Below, one piece after another: positions 29,493-37,443 of a stretch of 64,000 nucleotides of DNA. This stretch comes from Clostridiaceae bacterium OM02-2AC. GTDB taxonomy: Bacteria > Bacillota_I > Bacilli_A > Erysipelotrichales > Erysipelotrichaceae. The notes beneath the pieces were generated by a model. It was given only the letters and a program-made list of their open reading frames with translations, was not told where the DNA came from and searched no databases. A program made the position numbers and the translations under genes. The stretch covers positions 51,804 to 115,803 of the forward strand of contig QULU01000009.1 of assembly GCA_003481775.1 (NCBI GenBank). The letters are read 5' to 3'. The first letter of the stretch is position 1, and every line of letters starts with the position of its first letter.

Positions 29493-30705
29493 ATTTAATT
29501 TAATCATTGGCTTATATGGAATATATGGTGTATATAATTTCGGATGTGAAGCTATTGTGAGAGGTGCAGTTAAACTTATTCACGAATTGTATACAGATGT
29601 TAAAATTGTATACTTTTCATATAATTATGAATTCGATAAGAATGCACTAAAAGATATTGATATCGAGATACGAGAAATAAAAAGAAGGTGTTCTTTTAAA
29701 GATAAAATAATTAATAAATTATGTACTATTTTAGGTAGTAAGGAACGTGTCCTTTATTTTGATTACAATGAAATCATAGATAGTGTAGACATAATATTTT
29801 CTATTGGGGGTGATATATATACAATTCCTAAAGTATTAAGAGAAAATAAAACATATCCTTATTATAATCCTTTAGTGGATTTCTGTAATAGAGTTAACAA
29901 GGCGGGAAAGGAAGTTATCGTTTATGGTGCCTCTGTTGGTCCTTTTGGCGAATATAAAAAAGCAATAGAGTACTATAGAAAGCATCTTAGTAAATATAGA
30001 ATGATTATCTGTCGCGAACAAATTTCTATTGATTATTTAAATAAAATAGGATTGAATAACACATATTTCTTTCCCGATCCTGCATTTCAGGTTAAGGGAG
30101 ACGATAAAACAATTGTTAATCCAATGTACATAGGTATAAATTTATCACCGTTATCGGTGCGTGAGATTTATGGAGAATTTGGAGAAAATAATTGTAATAA
30201 GCTTGCTAATCTATTGGATAACATTTATGAGGAAACAAAAATAGAGCTTCTTCTTATTCCTCATGTTTTATCCAGTGATCAAGGTGATAATGATTTTGAT
30301 TTTTTGAAGCATTTATTAGATTTGATGAAGCCTCAAAATAAAACCCATGTTCATTTTGCAAATTGTAAGGGAGGTTTCTTAGGATTAAAATCACAACTGA
30401 AAAGCTGTTATCTTGTGGTATCTGCACGAATGCATTGCGCAATCAATGCAATAGATGAAAATATACCAACCATTTTTCTATCATATAGTCAAAAAAGCAT
30501 TGGAATGTGTGAGTTTGTATATGGAACAAGAGAATGGCTTGTTGATTTAAAAAGTGTTGATCGTGATCTGATTCCTAAAATCCAGAAAATGTTGGTGAAC
30601 AGATCTATAATCACAGATGTGTTATCTGAACGAAATTTCATGATTGATAATTATTATTTAGAAAATTTAATAGAACTAAAGAATATTTTGAAAGGGAAGA
30701 GATAA
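29485..30705 (+). CDS. Polysaccharide pyruvyl transferase family protein
   Basis: A 406-residue protein overlapping the preceding gene by 8 nt. The family pattern is visible: LYGIYGVYNFGCEAIVRGAV at the start, DIIFSIGGDIYTIPKVL (~95), VIVYGASVGPFG (~150), then MIICREQISIDYLNKIG and FFPDPAF. The C-terminal part has VVSARMHCAINAIDENIPTI (~315) and SYSQKSIGMCEFV. CsaB/WcaK-type enzymes add ketal-linked pyruvate from PEP to a sugar of the polymer, giving it acidic groups. A pyruvylated, anionic polymer is therefore likely. Confidence 0.88.
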   Translation: MNKFNLIIGLYGIYGVYNFGCEAIVRGAVKLIHELYTDVKIVYFSYNYEFDKNALKDIDIEIREIKRRCSFKDKIINKLCTILGSKERVLYFDYNEIIDSVDIIFSIGGDIYTIPKVLRENKTYPYYNPLVDFCNRVNKAGKEVIVYGASVGPFGEYKKAIEYYRKHLSKYRMIICREQISIDYLNKIGLNNTYFFPDPAFQVKGDDKTIVNPMYIGINLSPLSVREIYGEFGENNCNKLANLLDNIYEETKIELLLIPHVLSSDQGDNDFDFLKHLLDLMKPQNKTHVHFANCKGGFLGLKSQLKSCYLVVSARMHCAINAIDENIPTIFLSYSQKSIGMCEFVYGTREWLVDLKSVDRDLIPKIQKMLVNRSIITDVLSERNFMIDNYYLENLIELKNILKGKR

Positions 30706-31681
30706 ATGCTTACAGTAAATACTTTATTTATTTTGTTTTTTTTCTTGTGTGTTATAATCGGAAGTTAGGCATTTTCTAATTGCCTTAGATATGACATACT
30801 CTTGTCAAAAGGAAATACAAATGCAACTAAAGGTATTGCAATTCTTATGATTATACTTTCTCATATTTCAATATGTTGATGATGCATTTATATGTATGGT
30901 GGCGATTAAATAGAAGTGTTGTAAGAAATTTTAGTGCCATTGGAGTAGCAATACTCTGTCTTTATTAGAATATGGAAATTATTTTTTTAAGTAAAATTCA
31001 AAAGACGGCTGTTACAAGGACGATGTCGAATTACACAGGTTATTAATGGTTTTTATAGCTAATTTTCTAGTTGTATCCTTAACAAAAGCAGTGGTAAGTG
31101 AATTTTTTTCGACGTCTTCTATATCAGTTTAGGATTTCATTTAATTGCTATATAGCCGGTACTTCAACTTGTTTTTTTAATTCAAATTATGTTTCATTTT
31201 TTTACACTGATTGCTTTTATGTTTCTTTCTATAGAAAATAGGTACTTGCTTATTGTTTTCCTTAATATAGAAATATATTACTTTCAAAAAGCACATGATT
31301 ACCAGATTTTTAATGGAAGAAGGCGATGTGTTATTTAACAGGTGGGGGACTAGCAGCTCATAAAATATAGTTTTATATTACATAAGGCATCATAAATTTA
31401 AAATATTATTAATCAGTGTAGTTCTTCTGATTATTGCTTATGCTTAGTTTTAAAAGAAGGTCGAAATAATATAATACCTAAATTATTTTAATTATGGTTG
31501 GGACCTGTCGTATCAATTTATTTCTATATTTAGTGTTTAGGCCACCTATTAAAATTGGTGAATATTCATTACATCTTTATTTATTTCATATTGGCCTTGC
31601 AGCAGTATTATTATCAAAAACTAAAAATAAAAATATTCAAGTCTCTATTTTCAAAGGATTAAAAAATTTTCTTTTATACTA
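30706..31681 (+). pseudogene. Decayed acyltransferase-3 (OafA/WecH-type) gene
   Basis: Follows the pyruvyltransferase immediately, with a plausible ATG at 30706. Its first frame reads MLTVNTLFILFFFLC, then a stop, then RYDILLSKGNTNATKGIAIL and MIILSHIS, then a stop. KGIAILMIILSH is the start motif of membrane acyltransferases. Later frames contain SAIGVAI and, at ~31560-31610, GEYSLHLYLFHIGLA, matching the family's last helix. Multiple stops and frame changes show the gene is dead. It would have O-acetylated the repeat unit. Confidence 0.8.
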
Positions 31682-31753
31682 ATAAATAAATTTGTAAAAT
31701 TCAACAGAAAATAGGAATCATGTTGAAAAAAAGTTGAAGGAGTGTGTTTAAAT

Positions 31754-33211
31754 TTGAAACAGATTTTTGAAATGTTCAGAAAGATTCCAATACCTGTTAG
31801 AGCTTCATTTGTTTTTCTAATATGTTCTTTCTTACAAAGGGGAATATCTTTTATTACTACGCCAATATTTACAAGAATATTATCAACAACTGAATACGGA
31901 CAATTCACTATTTTTAATTCATGGATGCAGATTATTACACCTATTATTTCTTTAAATTTATATTCTGGTGTGTACTCTCAAGGCGTCATAAAGTTTGAGA
32001 AGGATCGTAATAGATATTCATCTTCATTACAGGGACTAAGCCTATTACTTTGTTTTATTTGGCTTATTATATATTATATTTTTAACGATTGGTTTAATTC
32101 ACTATTCACACTTTCTACAATTCAGATAATGGCGATGTTCATTATGATATGGTCAAGTGGAGCATTCAATTTTTGGTCAATGGAACAAAGGGCTGATTTT
32201 AGATATAAAAAGCTAGCTTTATTGACGATTGCAGTATCTGTCACACAACCTGTTCTAAGCGTCATACTTATTCTAAATAGTAAAAATAAAGTTACAATTC
32301 GTATATTAAGTATGGCCTTTGTGCAATTCGCTTTTTATGTTGGTACTTTTATATCTCAAATAAAAAAAGGAAAGACACTATTTTCAAAGGTATATTGGAA
32401 ATATGCATTGCAATTTAATATACCTTTATTACCACATTATTTATCTCTTACTGTACTGAGCAGTTCAGATAGAATAATGATAAGCAGTATGGTTGGAGCC
32501 GATAAAGCAGGAATTTATAATTTAGCATATGCAGTTTCTATGATTATGACTATGTTTAATACTGCTTTATTACAGACTATAGAGCCATGGATATATCGTA
32601 AATTAAGAGATAAAGAAATAGATGGTTTATCCAGAGTTGCATATCCATGTTTTTTTCTAATCGCAGCAGTGAACCTCTTGCTAATATTATTTGCCCCTGA
32701 ATTAATTTCTGCGTTTGCTCCACATGAATATTATGAAGCTATATGGGTTGTCCCGTCTGTTGCATTAAGTGTACTTTTTATGTTTATGTACTCATTTTTT
32801 GCTACTTTCGAATTTTATTATGAGAAGACAAATTATGTGGCAATTGCTACTATAGGAGGTGCAATACTTAATATAATATTAAATTATTTTAGCATAAAAT
32901 GGTTTGGTTATTTAGCTGCAGGATATACTACATTATTTAGTTATATGTTATTTGCGCTTTTACACTATATATTTATGAAAAAAATATGTAGGGAACATCT
33001 GAATAATATTAAACCATATAATGGAACAGCAATCTTGATATTTTCTGTTTTAAGTATAGCTCTTGGTTTAGGGTGTTCTTTATTTTATCAACATACATTT
33101 ATTCGTTATGTACAACTCGCAATTATCTTTTTTGTTATTTTATTGTTTAGAAAAAAGATAAGTAATACTGTGAAAAAGCTGTTTCAGATTAGAAGTCAAT
33201 CAAATGAATAA
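31754..33211 (+). CDS. Wzx-type polysaccharide flippase
   Basis: About 485 residues read from a TTG at 31754, 11 nt after GAAGGAG. A GTG at 31742 overlaps that sequence and an internal ATG at 31772 is also possible. Around 14 hydrophobic helices are present, with the start typical of the MATE/MVF-type RfbX family (PIPVRASFVFLICSFLQRGI, FTRILSTTEYGQFTIFNSWM). LLPHYLSLTVLSSSDRIMIS and GIYNLAYAVSMIMTMFN occur in the middle. It flips undecaprenyl-linked repeat units to the outer face for polymerisation by Wzy. Confidence 0.92.
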   Translation: MKQIFEMFRKIPIPVRASFVFLICSFLQRGISFITTPIFTRILSTTEYGQFTIFNSWMQIITPIISLNLYSGVYSQGVIKFEKDRNRYSSSLQGLSLLLCFIWLIIYYIFNDWFNSLFTLSTIQIMAMFIMIWSSGAFNFWSMEQRADFRYKKLALLTIAVSVTQPVLSVILILNSKNKVTIRILSMAFVQFAFYVGTFISQIKKGKTLFSKVYWKYALQFNIPLLPHYLSLTVLSSSDRIMISSMVGADKAGIYNLAYAVSMIMTMFNTALLQTIEPWIYRKLRDKEIDGLSRVAYPCFFLIAAVNLLLILFAPELISAFAPHEYYEAIWVVPSVALSVLFMFMYSFFATFEFYYEKTNYVAIATIGGAILNIILNYFSIKWFGYLAAGYTTLFSYMLFALLHYIFMKKICREHLNNIKPYNGTAILIFSVLSIALGLGCSLFYQHTFIRYVQLAIIFFVILLFRKKISNTVKKLFQIRSQSNE

Positions 33212-33223
33212 AGGAGTGAAAGA

Positions 33224-34984
33224 ATGGATTTACATTATACAGATGAAAAAAACATATTAATACTTATAGGGTTAATGAAAGCCCATAAGGTAAAAAAAGT
33301 GATTATTAGTCCAGGTTCGACTAATATCACGTTAGCAGCAAGTCTTAAACAAGATTCTTATTTTGAGCTATATTCAGCTCCAGATGAGCGCTCAGCTGCT
33401 TATATGGCATGCGGCCTTGCTGCTGAATCTGGAGAACCTGTCGCATTGAGTTGTACAGGGGCAACAGCTTCGCGTAATTACATTCCTGGTATGACAGAAG
33501 CCTTTTATCGAAAACTGCCTATATTAGCTATTACATCTACACAACATTTAGGACAAGTTGGTCATTATGTACCACAGGTTATTGATCGTTCTGAACAGCT
33601 AAATGATCTAGTCAATTTATCTGTTCAGATTCCCATAATTCATGATGATATGGACGCTTGGTCGGTTAATGTTACACTGAATAAAGCTTTGCTGGAACTT
33701 CGTCACCGTGGTGGAGGCCCTGTACACATTAATCTAACAACTTCTTATCCTTTCTATCCAGTGAGTTTTTCAACAAAAGAATTACCTTCAACAAGAGTGA
33801 TTCATAGAATTGAATATGGACAAAATTTACCGCAGTTAGATGATGGGAAAATTGCAATATTTGTTGGTAATCATGTTGTGATGGACACCAATTTAACAAA
33901 TTCTATTGAACAGTTTTGTAAAAAAAATAATGCAGTTGTGTTATGTGATCATACTAGTAACTATACAGGAGAGAGTGGAATTTCTGCAAGTTTAGTAACT
34001 TCACAAGACACATATACTCCAACATGTGTAAATATGGATATTCTGATTCATATTGGTCAAATTTCTGGCGCATACATGAATCTTAATCCAGGGCAGGTCT
34101 GGCGCGTGAATCCAGATGGAGAAATTCGTGATACTTTTCGAAAATTGAAGTATGTATTTGAAATGAAGGAAGTAGATTTCTTTGATAACTACAATAAATT
34201 GAGTACAGTAGATTCTTCTGATACATATTATAAAAATTGGGAATACGAATACAAAAAGCTAGAACAGAAAATAAGTGATTTACCATTCTCTAATATTTGG
34301 CTTGCCCAACAAACATTTTCTAAACTTCCTATAAACAGCTATCTGCATTTGGGAATATTAAATTCACTGCGAGCATGGAATTTCTGTCCTTTAAGGAAAG
34401 ATATAAAATGTTTCTCTAATACAGGAGGATTTGGTATCGATGGTCTGATATCCTCACTAGTAGGAGCTGCATTAGCGGATTCTAAACAGCTACATTATCT
34501 GGTTATTGGCGACTTGGCTTTTTTCTATGATATGAATGTATTGGGGAATCGTCATTTTTCTCCAAGTATACGAATTATGCTTGTTAATAATGGCAAAGGG
34601 ACTGAGTTCCGCAACTATACGAATTTTGCTTCTAAATTTGGTAATGAGGCAGATACTTTCATAGCTGCAGGTGGACATTATGGAAATAAATCATGCAGAT
34701 TAGTAAAGCATTATGCAGAAGATTTAGGCTTTGAGTATTTAACAGCAAATACAAAAGATGAATATGAAAAAAGCTTAGAGAGATTTTGTTTTTCTAAAAT
34801 TACTGAGAAACCTATGCTTCTAGAAGTTTTTACCAATAATGAAGATGAGGATGAGGCCCTACATATTATGAGGAATCTAGCTACTACTAAAAGTAGTAGT
34901 ATAAAGCGAGCAGCAAAGGATGTCATGAAAGAAGTTTTAGGGTCTAATAATGTCCAAACTCTAAAAAAAATAATTAGGAGCTAA
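33224..34984 (+). CDS. MenD-like thiamine-diphosphate-dependent enzyme in the EPS locus
   Basis: A 586-residue ThDP enzyme. The N-terminal domain has VIISPGSTNITLAASL, then APDERSAAYMACGLAAESGE, where Glu in DERSAAY is at the position of the catalytic ThDP-activating Glu. SCTGATASRNYIPGMTEAFY and LPILAITSTQ follow. The C-terminal domain has the ThDP/metal motif GDLAFFYDMN with MLVNN 18-20 residues later. The closest pattern is MenD (SEPHCHC synthase), but no other menaquinone gene is here. It is encoded between Wzx and an NAD epimerase. Its base composition matches other glycan genes, and it probably makes or decorates an unusual sugar. The substrate is unknown. Confidence 0.82.
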   Translation: MDLHYTDEKNILILIGLMKAHKVKKVIISPGSTNITLAASLKQDSYFELYSAPDERSAAYMACGLAAESGEPVALSCTGATASRNYIPGMTEAFYRKLPILAITSTQHLGQVGHYVPQVIDRSEQLNDLVNLSVQIPIIHDDMDAWSVNVTLNKALLELRHRGGGPVHINLTTSYPFYPVSFSTKELPSTRVIHRIEYGQNLPQLDDGKIAIFVGNHVVMDTNLTNSIEQFCKKNNAVVLCDHTSNYTGESGISASLVTSQDTYTPTCVNMDILIHIGQISGAYMNLNPGQVWRVNPDGEIRDTFRKLKYVFEMKEVDFFDNYNKLSTVDSSDTYYKNWEYEYKKLEQKISDLPFSNIWLAQQTFSKLPINSYLHLGILNSLRAWNFCPLRKDIKCFSNTGGFGIDGLISSLVGAALADSKQLHYLVIGDLAFFYDMNVLGNRHFSPSIRIMLVNNGKGTEFRNYTNFASKFGNEADTFIAAGGHYGNKSCRLVKHYAEDLGFEYLTANTKDEYEKSLERFCFSKITEKPMLLEVFTNNEDEDEALHIMRNLATTKSSSIKRAAKDVMKEVLGSNNVQTLKKIIRS

Positions 34985-35045
34985 TCAATATAGAATTAAT
35001 TCTATATTAATGTAGTATCCTGATTTGCTTATAGGAAGGAGTATT

Positions 35046-36143
35046 ATGAAAGCACTAATATTTGGAGGTACAGGCGCAATTGGAACACCATTAGTAAAAA
35101 TGCTTGCAGGAAAAGGATATCAAGTATATGTTACAACAAGAAGTGATAGGATTTCAAAAAATCAAAATATTAAGTATTTAAAGGGAAACGCACATGATTT
35201 CTATTTTATACAAGAACTTCTAAAAGATAATCGATATGATATAATTGTAGACTTTATGATTTATCGAACAGAGGAGTTTAATCAGAGAATTATGTTATTG
35301 CTTACTTCTACTACACATTATATTTTTTTGAGTTCTAGTCGAGTCTATGCAAATTCAACTTCAGTAATTACTGAAGAGTCACCTCGTTTATTAGATATTT
35401 GCAAAGATCAAGAATATCTAAAAACTGATGAATATGCATTAGCAAAGGCTAGACAAGAAGATATATTGTTTACATCTGAATATAAAAATTGGACGATATT
35501 ACGTCCCTATATAACTTATAATGCTGAGAGACTTCAACTCGCAACATTAGAAAAAGATATATGGTTAAAGAGAGCATTACAGGGAATGAGCATTCCCTTA
35601 CCCAAAGATGTTGCTATGCATCGGACTACTTTGACATTTGGAGATGATGTGGCGAAAGCAATTATATGCTTAATCGGTAATAGTAATGCAATGCATGAAG
35701 CAATACATCTTACAGGTGATGAAGCTATAACATGGGAAGAAATACTTAATATATATAGTAATGCATTAGTAAGGAAAACTGGAAAAAAGCCCAAAATATG
35801 GATGCCGAAAAATAGTGATTTTATTGCAGATATAATGGGAAACTATTATCAAATATATTATGATAGAAAATTTGATCGTGTATTTGACAATAGTAAAATG
35901 CGTGCAATTTGTTGCAAGGATTTTCAATTCACTCCAATACAAAAGGGCTTGACAAACTGTATTGAAAATTTTATTGATAACCCATCTTTTAAAGAATTAG
36001 ATGCTGCTGTTATAGCTAAATTTGATTACTATAGCAGAGATGTGACAGCATTAAAAAATTTTACAGGAATAGAACAAAAATTGAAATATATTGCTTGGAG
36101 ATATGCACCAAAAATAATTAAAATGGTTAAGTCTAATTGTTAG
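35046..36143 (+). CDS. NAD-dependent epimerase/dehydratase (extended SDR)
   Basis: About 365 residues from the ATG at 35046, after AAGGAG. The Rossmann motif is MKALIFGGTGAIGTPLVKML at the N-terminus. Further motifs: IIVDFMIYRTEEF, then IFLSSSRVYANS (Ser in the catalytic triad region, ~102). EYALAKARQED (~138) holds a Y-x3-K pair, and TILRPYITY follows. The C-terminal half, HRTTLTFGDDVAKAI and EAIHLTGDEAITWEE, is typical of sugar-nucleotide SDRs. It is adjacent to the MenD-like gene, suggesting the two act on one sugar or sugar-derived intermediate (inference). Confidence 0.85.
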   Translation: MKALIFGGTGAIGTPLVKMLAGKGYQVYVTTRSDRISKNQNIKYLKGNAHDFYFIQELLKDNRYDIIVDFMIYRTEEFNQRIMLLLTSTTHYIFLSSSRVYANSTSVITEESPRLLDICKDQEYLKTDEYALAKARQEDILFTSEYKNWTILRPYITYNAERLQLATLEKDIWLKRALQGMSIPLPKDVAMHRTTLTFGDDVAKAIICLIGNSNAMHEAIHLTGDEAITWEEILNIYSNALVRKTGKKPKIWMPKNSDFIADIMGNYYQIYYDRKFDRVFDNSKMRAICCKDFQFTPIQKGLTNCIENFIDNPSFKELDAAVIAKFDYYSRDVTALKNFTGIEQKLKYIAWRYAPKIIKMVKSNC

Positions 36144-36144
36144 T

Positions 36145-36336
36145 ATTAAAAAAGAAATATTAAAATATGAAAAAAACTTTATCATTTACTTAATTCATGA
36201 GGGTACTTGGAATGTATTATTTAGATATTCAGATATGAGTCTACCAGCTATTATTTATGCCCCATTTTATGTTGGTCTTGTGTATATAGCATCTTTTTAT
36301 ATATATGAATTTTATGCATTAATAGAATTAAAATAA
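36145..36336 (+). pseudogene. C-terminal remnant of a membrane acyltransferase
   Basis: One frame reads EILKYEKNFIIYLIHEGTWN and continues SDMSLPAIIYAPFYVG and then FYIYEFYALIELK to a stop at 36334-36336. YLIHEGxxN is the last-helix motif of WecH/YiaH-type acyltransferases. No start or N-terminal part is present, so this is the tail of a deleted gene. Confidence 0.65.
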
Positions 36337-36349
36337 ATATCCATATAAA

Positions 36350-37178
36350 GATATATTGAAGCATCGTTTTGTTAAAATATTCATTCCATATATTATTATA
36401 GTGATTATATCATTTTTAATTCCTTGTATGTATACTGGTTCTCATCGTGTATTTGCCTTATTCAGTCATATATTTCTATTTAAGATGTTTGCAGAACAAT
36501 TTGTGAGTAGTTTCGGTATTCAATTCTGGTATATTTCTACCTTATTTCAGTTGTATTTAATTTTTATACCACTTTGTAAAATAAAAGAAAACTTGGAAAA
36601 TAATAAATTTTTTTTATTATGCTTTTGCATAAGCTTAATATGGTGGATATTCACAGTGATAACCTCTTATTATGAAATTAGAATTTGGAGTAGCTATTTC
36701 CTGCAATATTTGTGGGAGTTTGATTTAGGAATTCATTTAGCAAGCTTAGTTCATTGGGGGGGATTAAATATATAAGTAGAATAAGGCTTATAATAATCTG
36801 CATATTTTGGACTGGCATTAGAAGCTGTTTTAGCCTTAAGAGGTGGCTGGATAAATTCCTTTAATGATATTTTCGCTGTATTTGGTTATGGAAGCTTAGC
36901 AGTTTTATTATGTCAAAATAATGTAGTAAGAAATATTGAGATTTATATTTCAAAAAATATCGTATGAATGGTATCTAACACATATACTGATTTTTACGAT
37001 TATTTATTATCTTGTTCCTTCTAATGATATTATAACTATATTATTAATAGCGCCTATCGCATTTATTATTAGCTTAATTATTGCGAAACTAACTGAAGAT
37101 CAAAAGAGAATGAATATGAACATTAAAACATTTTTTGTAAATCATAACTACATGAAACGTATACGACTTCCTGCTTGA
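36350..37178 (+). pseudogene. Second truncated acyltransferase-3 gene
   Basis: YKDILKHRFVKIFIPYIIIV, then FGIQFWYISTLFQLYLIFIP and the C-terminal KISYEWYLTHILIFTIIYYL are characteristic of acyltransferase-3 proteins (the FWYIS and YLTH regions). The N-terminal ~80 residues with the catalytic His are absent. A stop at 36773-36775 and a frame change near 36936 interrupt the rest. It ends the EPS locus. Confidence 0.75.
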
Positions 37179-37220
37179 TGTGGAACACGCACCCAGCATA
37201 AATACCATCACTACCACCAA

Positions 37221-37322
37221 TTAAAGAAGATATGGATAACTCTGTATCTTCATTTTTTTTATTTTACCATAATATTTACATAAATTACAAATCTCTGAAA
37301 TCATTACACCTTTTGTATTCAT
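37221..37322 (-). CDS. Small ORF with strong ribosome-binding site and A8 frameshift-prone tract
   Basis: The ATG at 37320-37322 is preceded by GAGGAGGG 5 nt upstream. It encodes 33 residues (MNTKGVMISEICNLCKYYGK and onward). A run of eight A (37253-37260 on the minus strand) follows codon 21. One extra A would continue the frame as NEDTELSISSLIGG, then SDGIYAGCVFHIKQ. Either the gene is a frameshifted remnant or expression requires slippage. The extended frame has a double-Gly followed by a short Ser/Cys-containing tail, reminiscent of secreted peptides, but no family is recognised. It lies divergent from the ABC transporter module. Confidence 0.35.
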   Translation of the reverse strand: MNTKGVMISEICNLCKYYGKIKKMKIQSYPYLL

Positions 37323-37381
37323 AGCATCCCTCCTCACATTCCTGTATAATATTACCCATGTTCCCTTATAATTCATCCAAC

Positions 37382-37403
37382 TTTAGGATTTCTTTAGAAT
37401 TCC
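37382..37403 (+). promoter_or_regulatory. Tandem 11-bp direct repeats, likely OmpR-type regulator operator
   Basis: TTTAGGATTTC (37382-37392) is followed immediately by TTTAGAATTCC (37393-37403), 9 of 11 identical. An 11-bp repeat pitch is the usual pattern for OmpR/PhoB-family regulators. The repeats end 5 nt before a TATACT -10 box, and the module encodes such a regulator. Confidence 0.65.
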
Positions 37404-37408
37404 TGCGA

Positions 37409-37414
37409 TATACT
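37409..37414 (+). promoter_or_regulatory. -10 box of the ABC/two-component operon
   Basis: TATACT lies about 30 bp before the permease gene, with no consensus -35; the direct repeats occupy that position. This fits an activator-dependent promoter. Confidence 0.5.
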
Positions 37415-37443
37415 GAACATACAGAAATGAGAGGTAATCAAAA

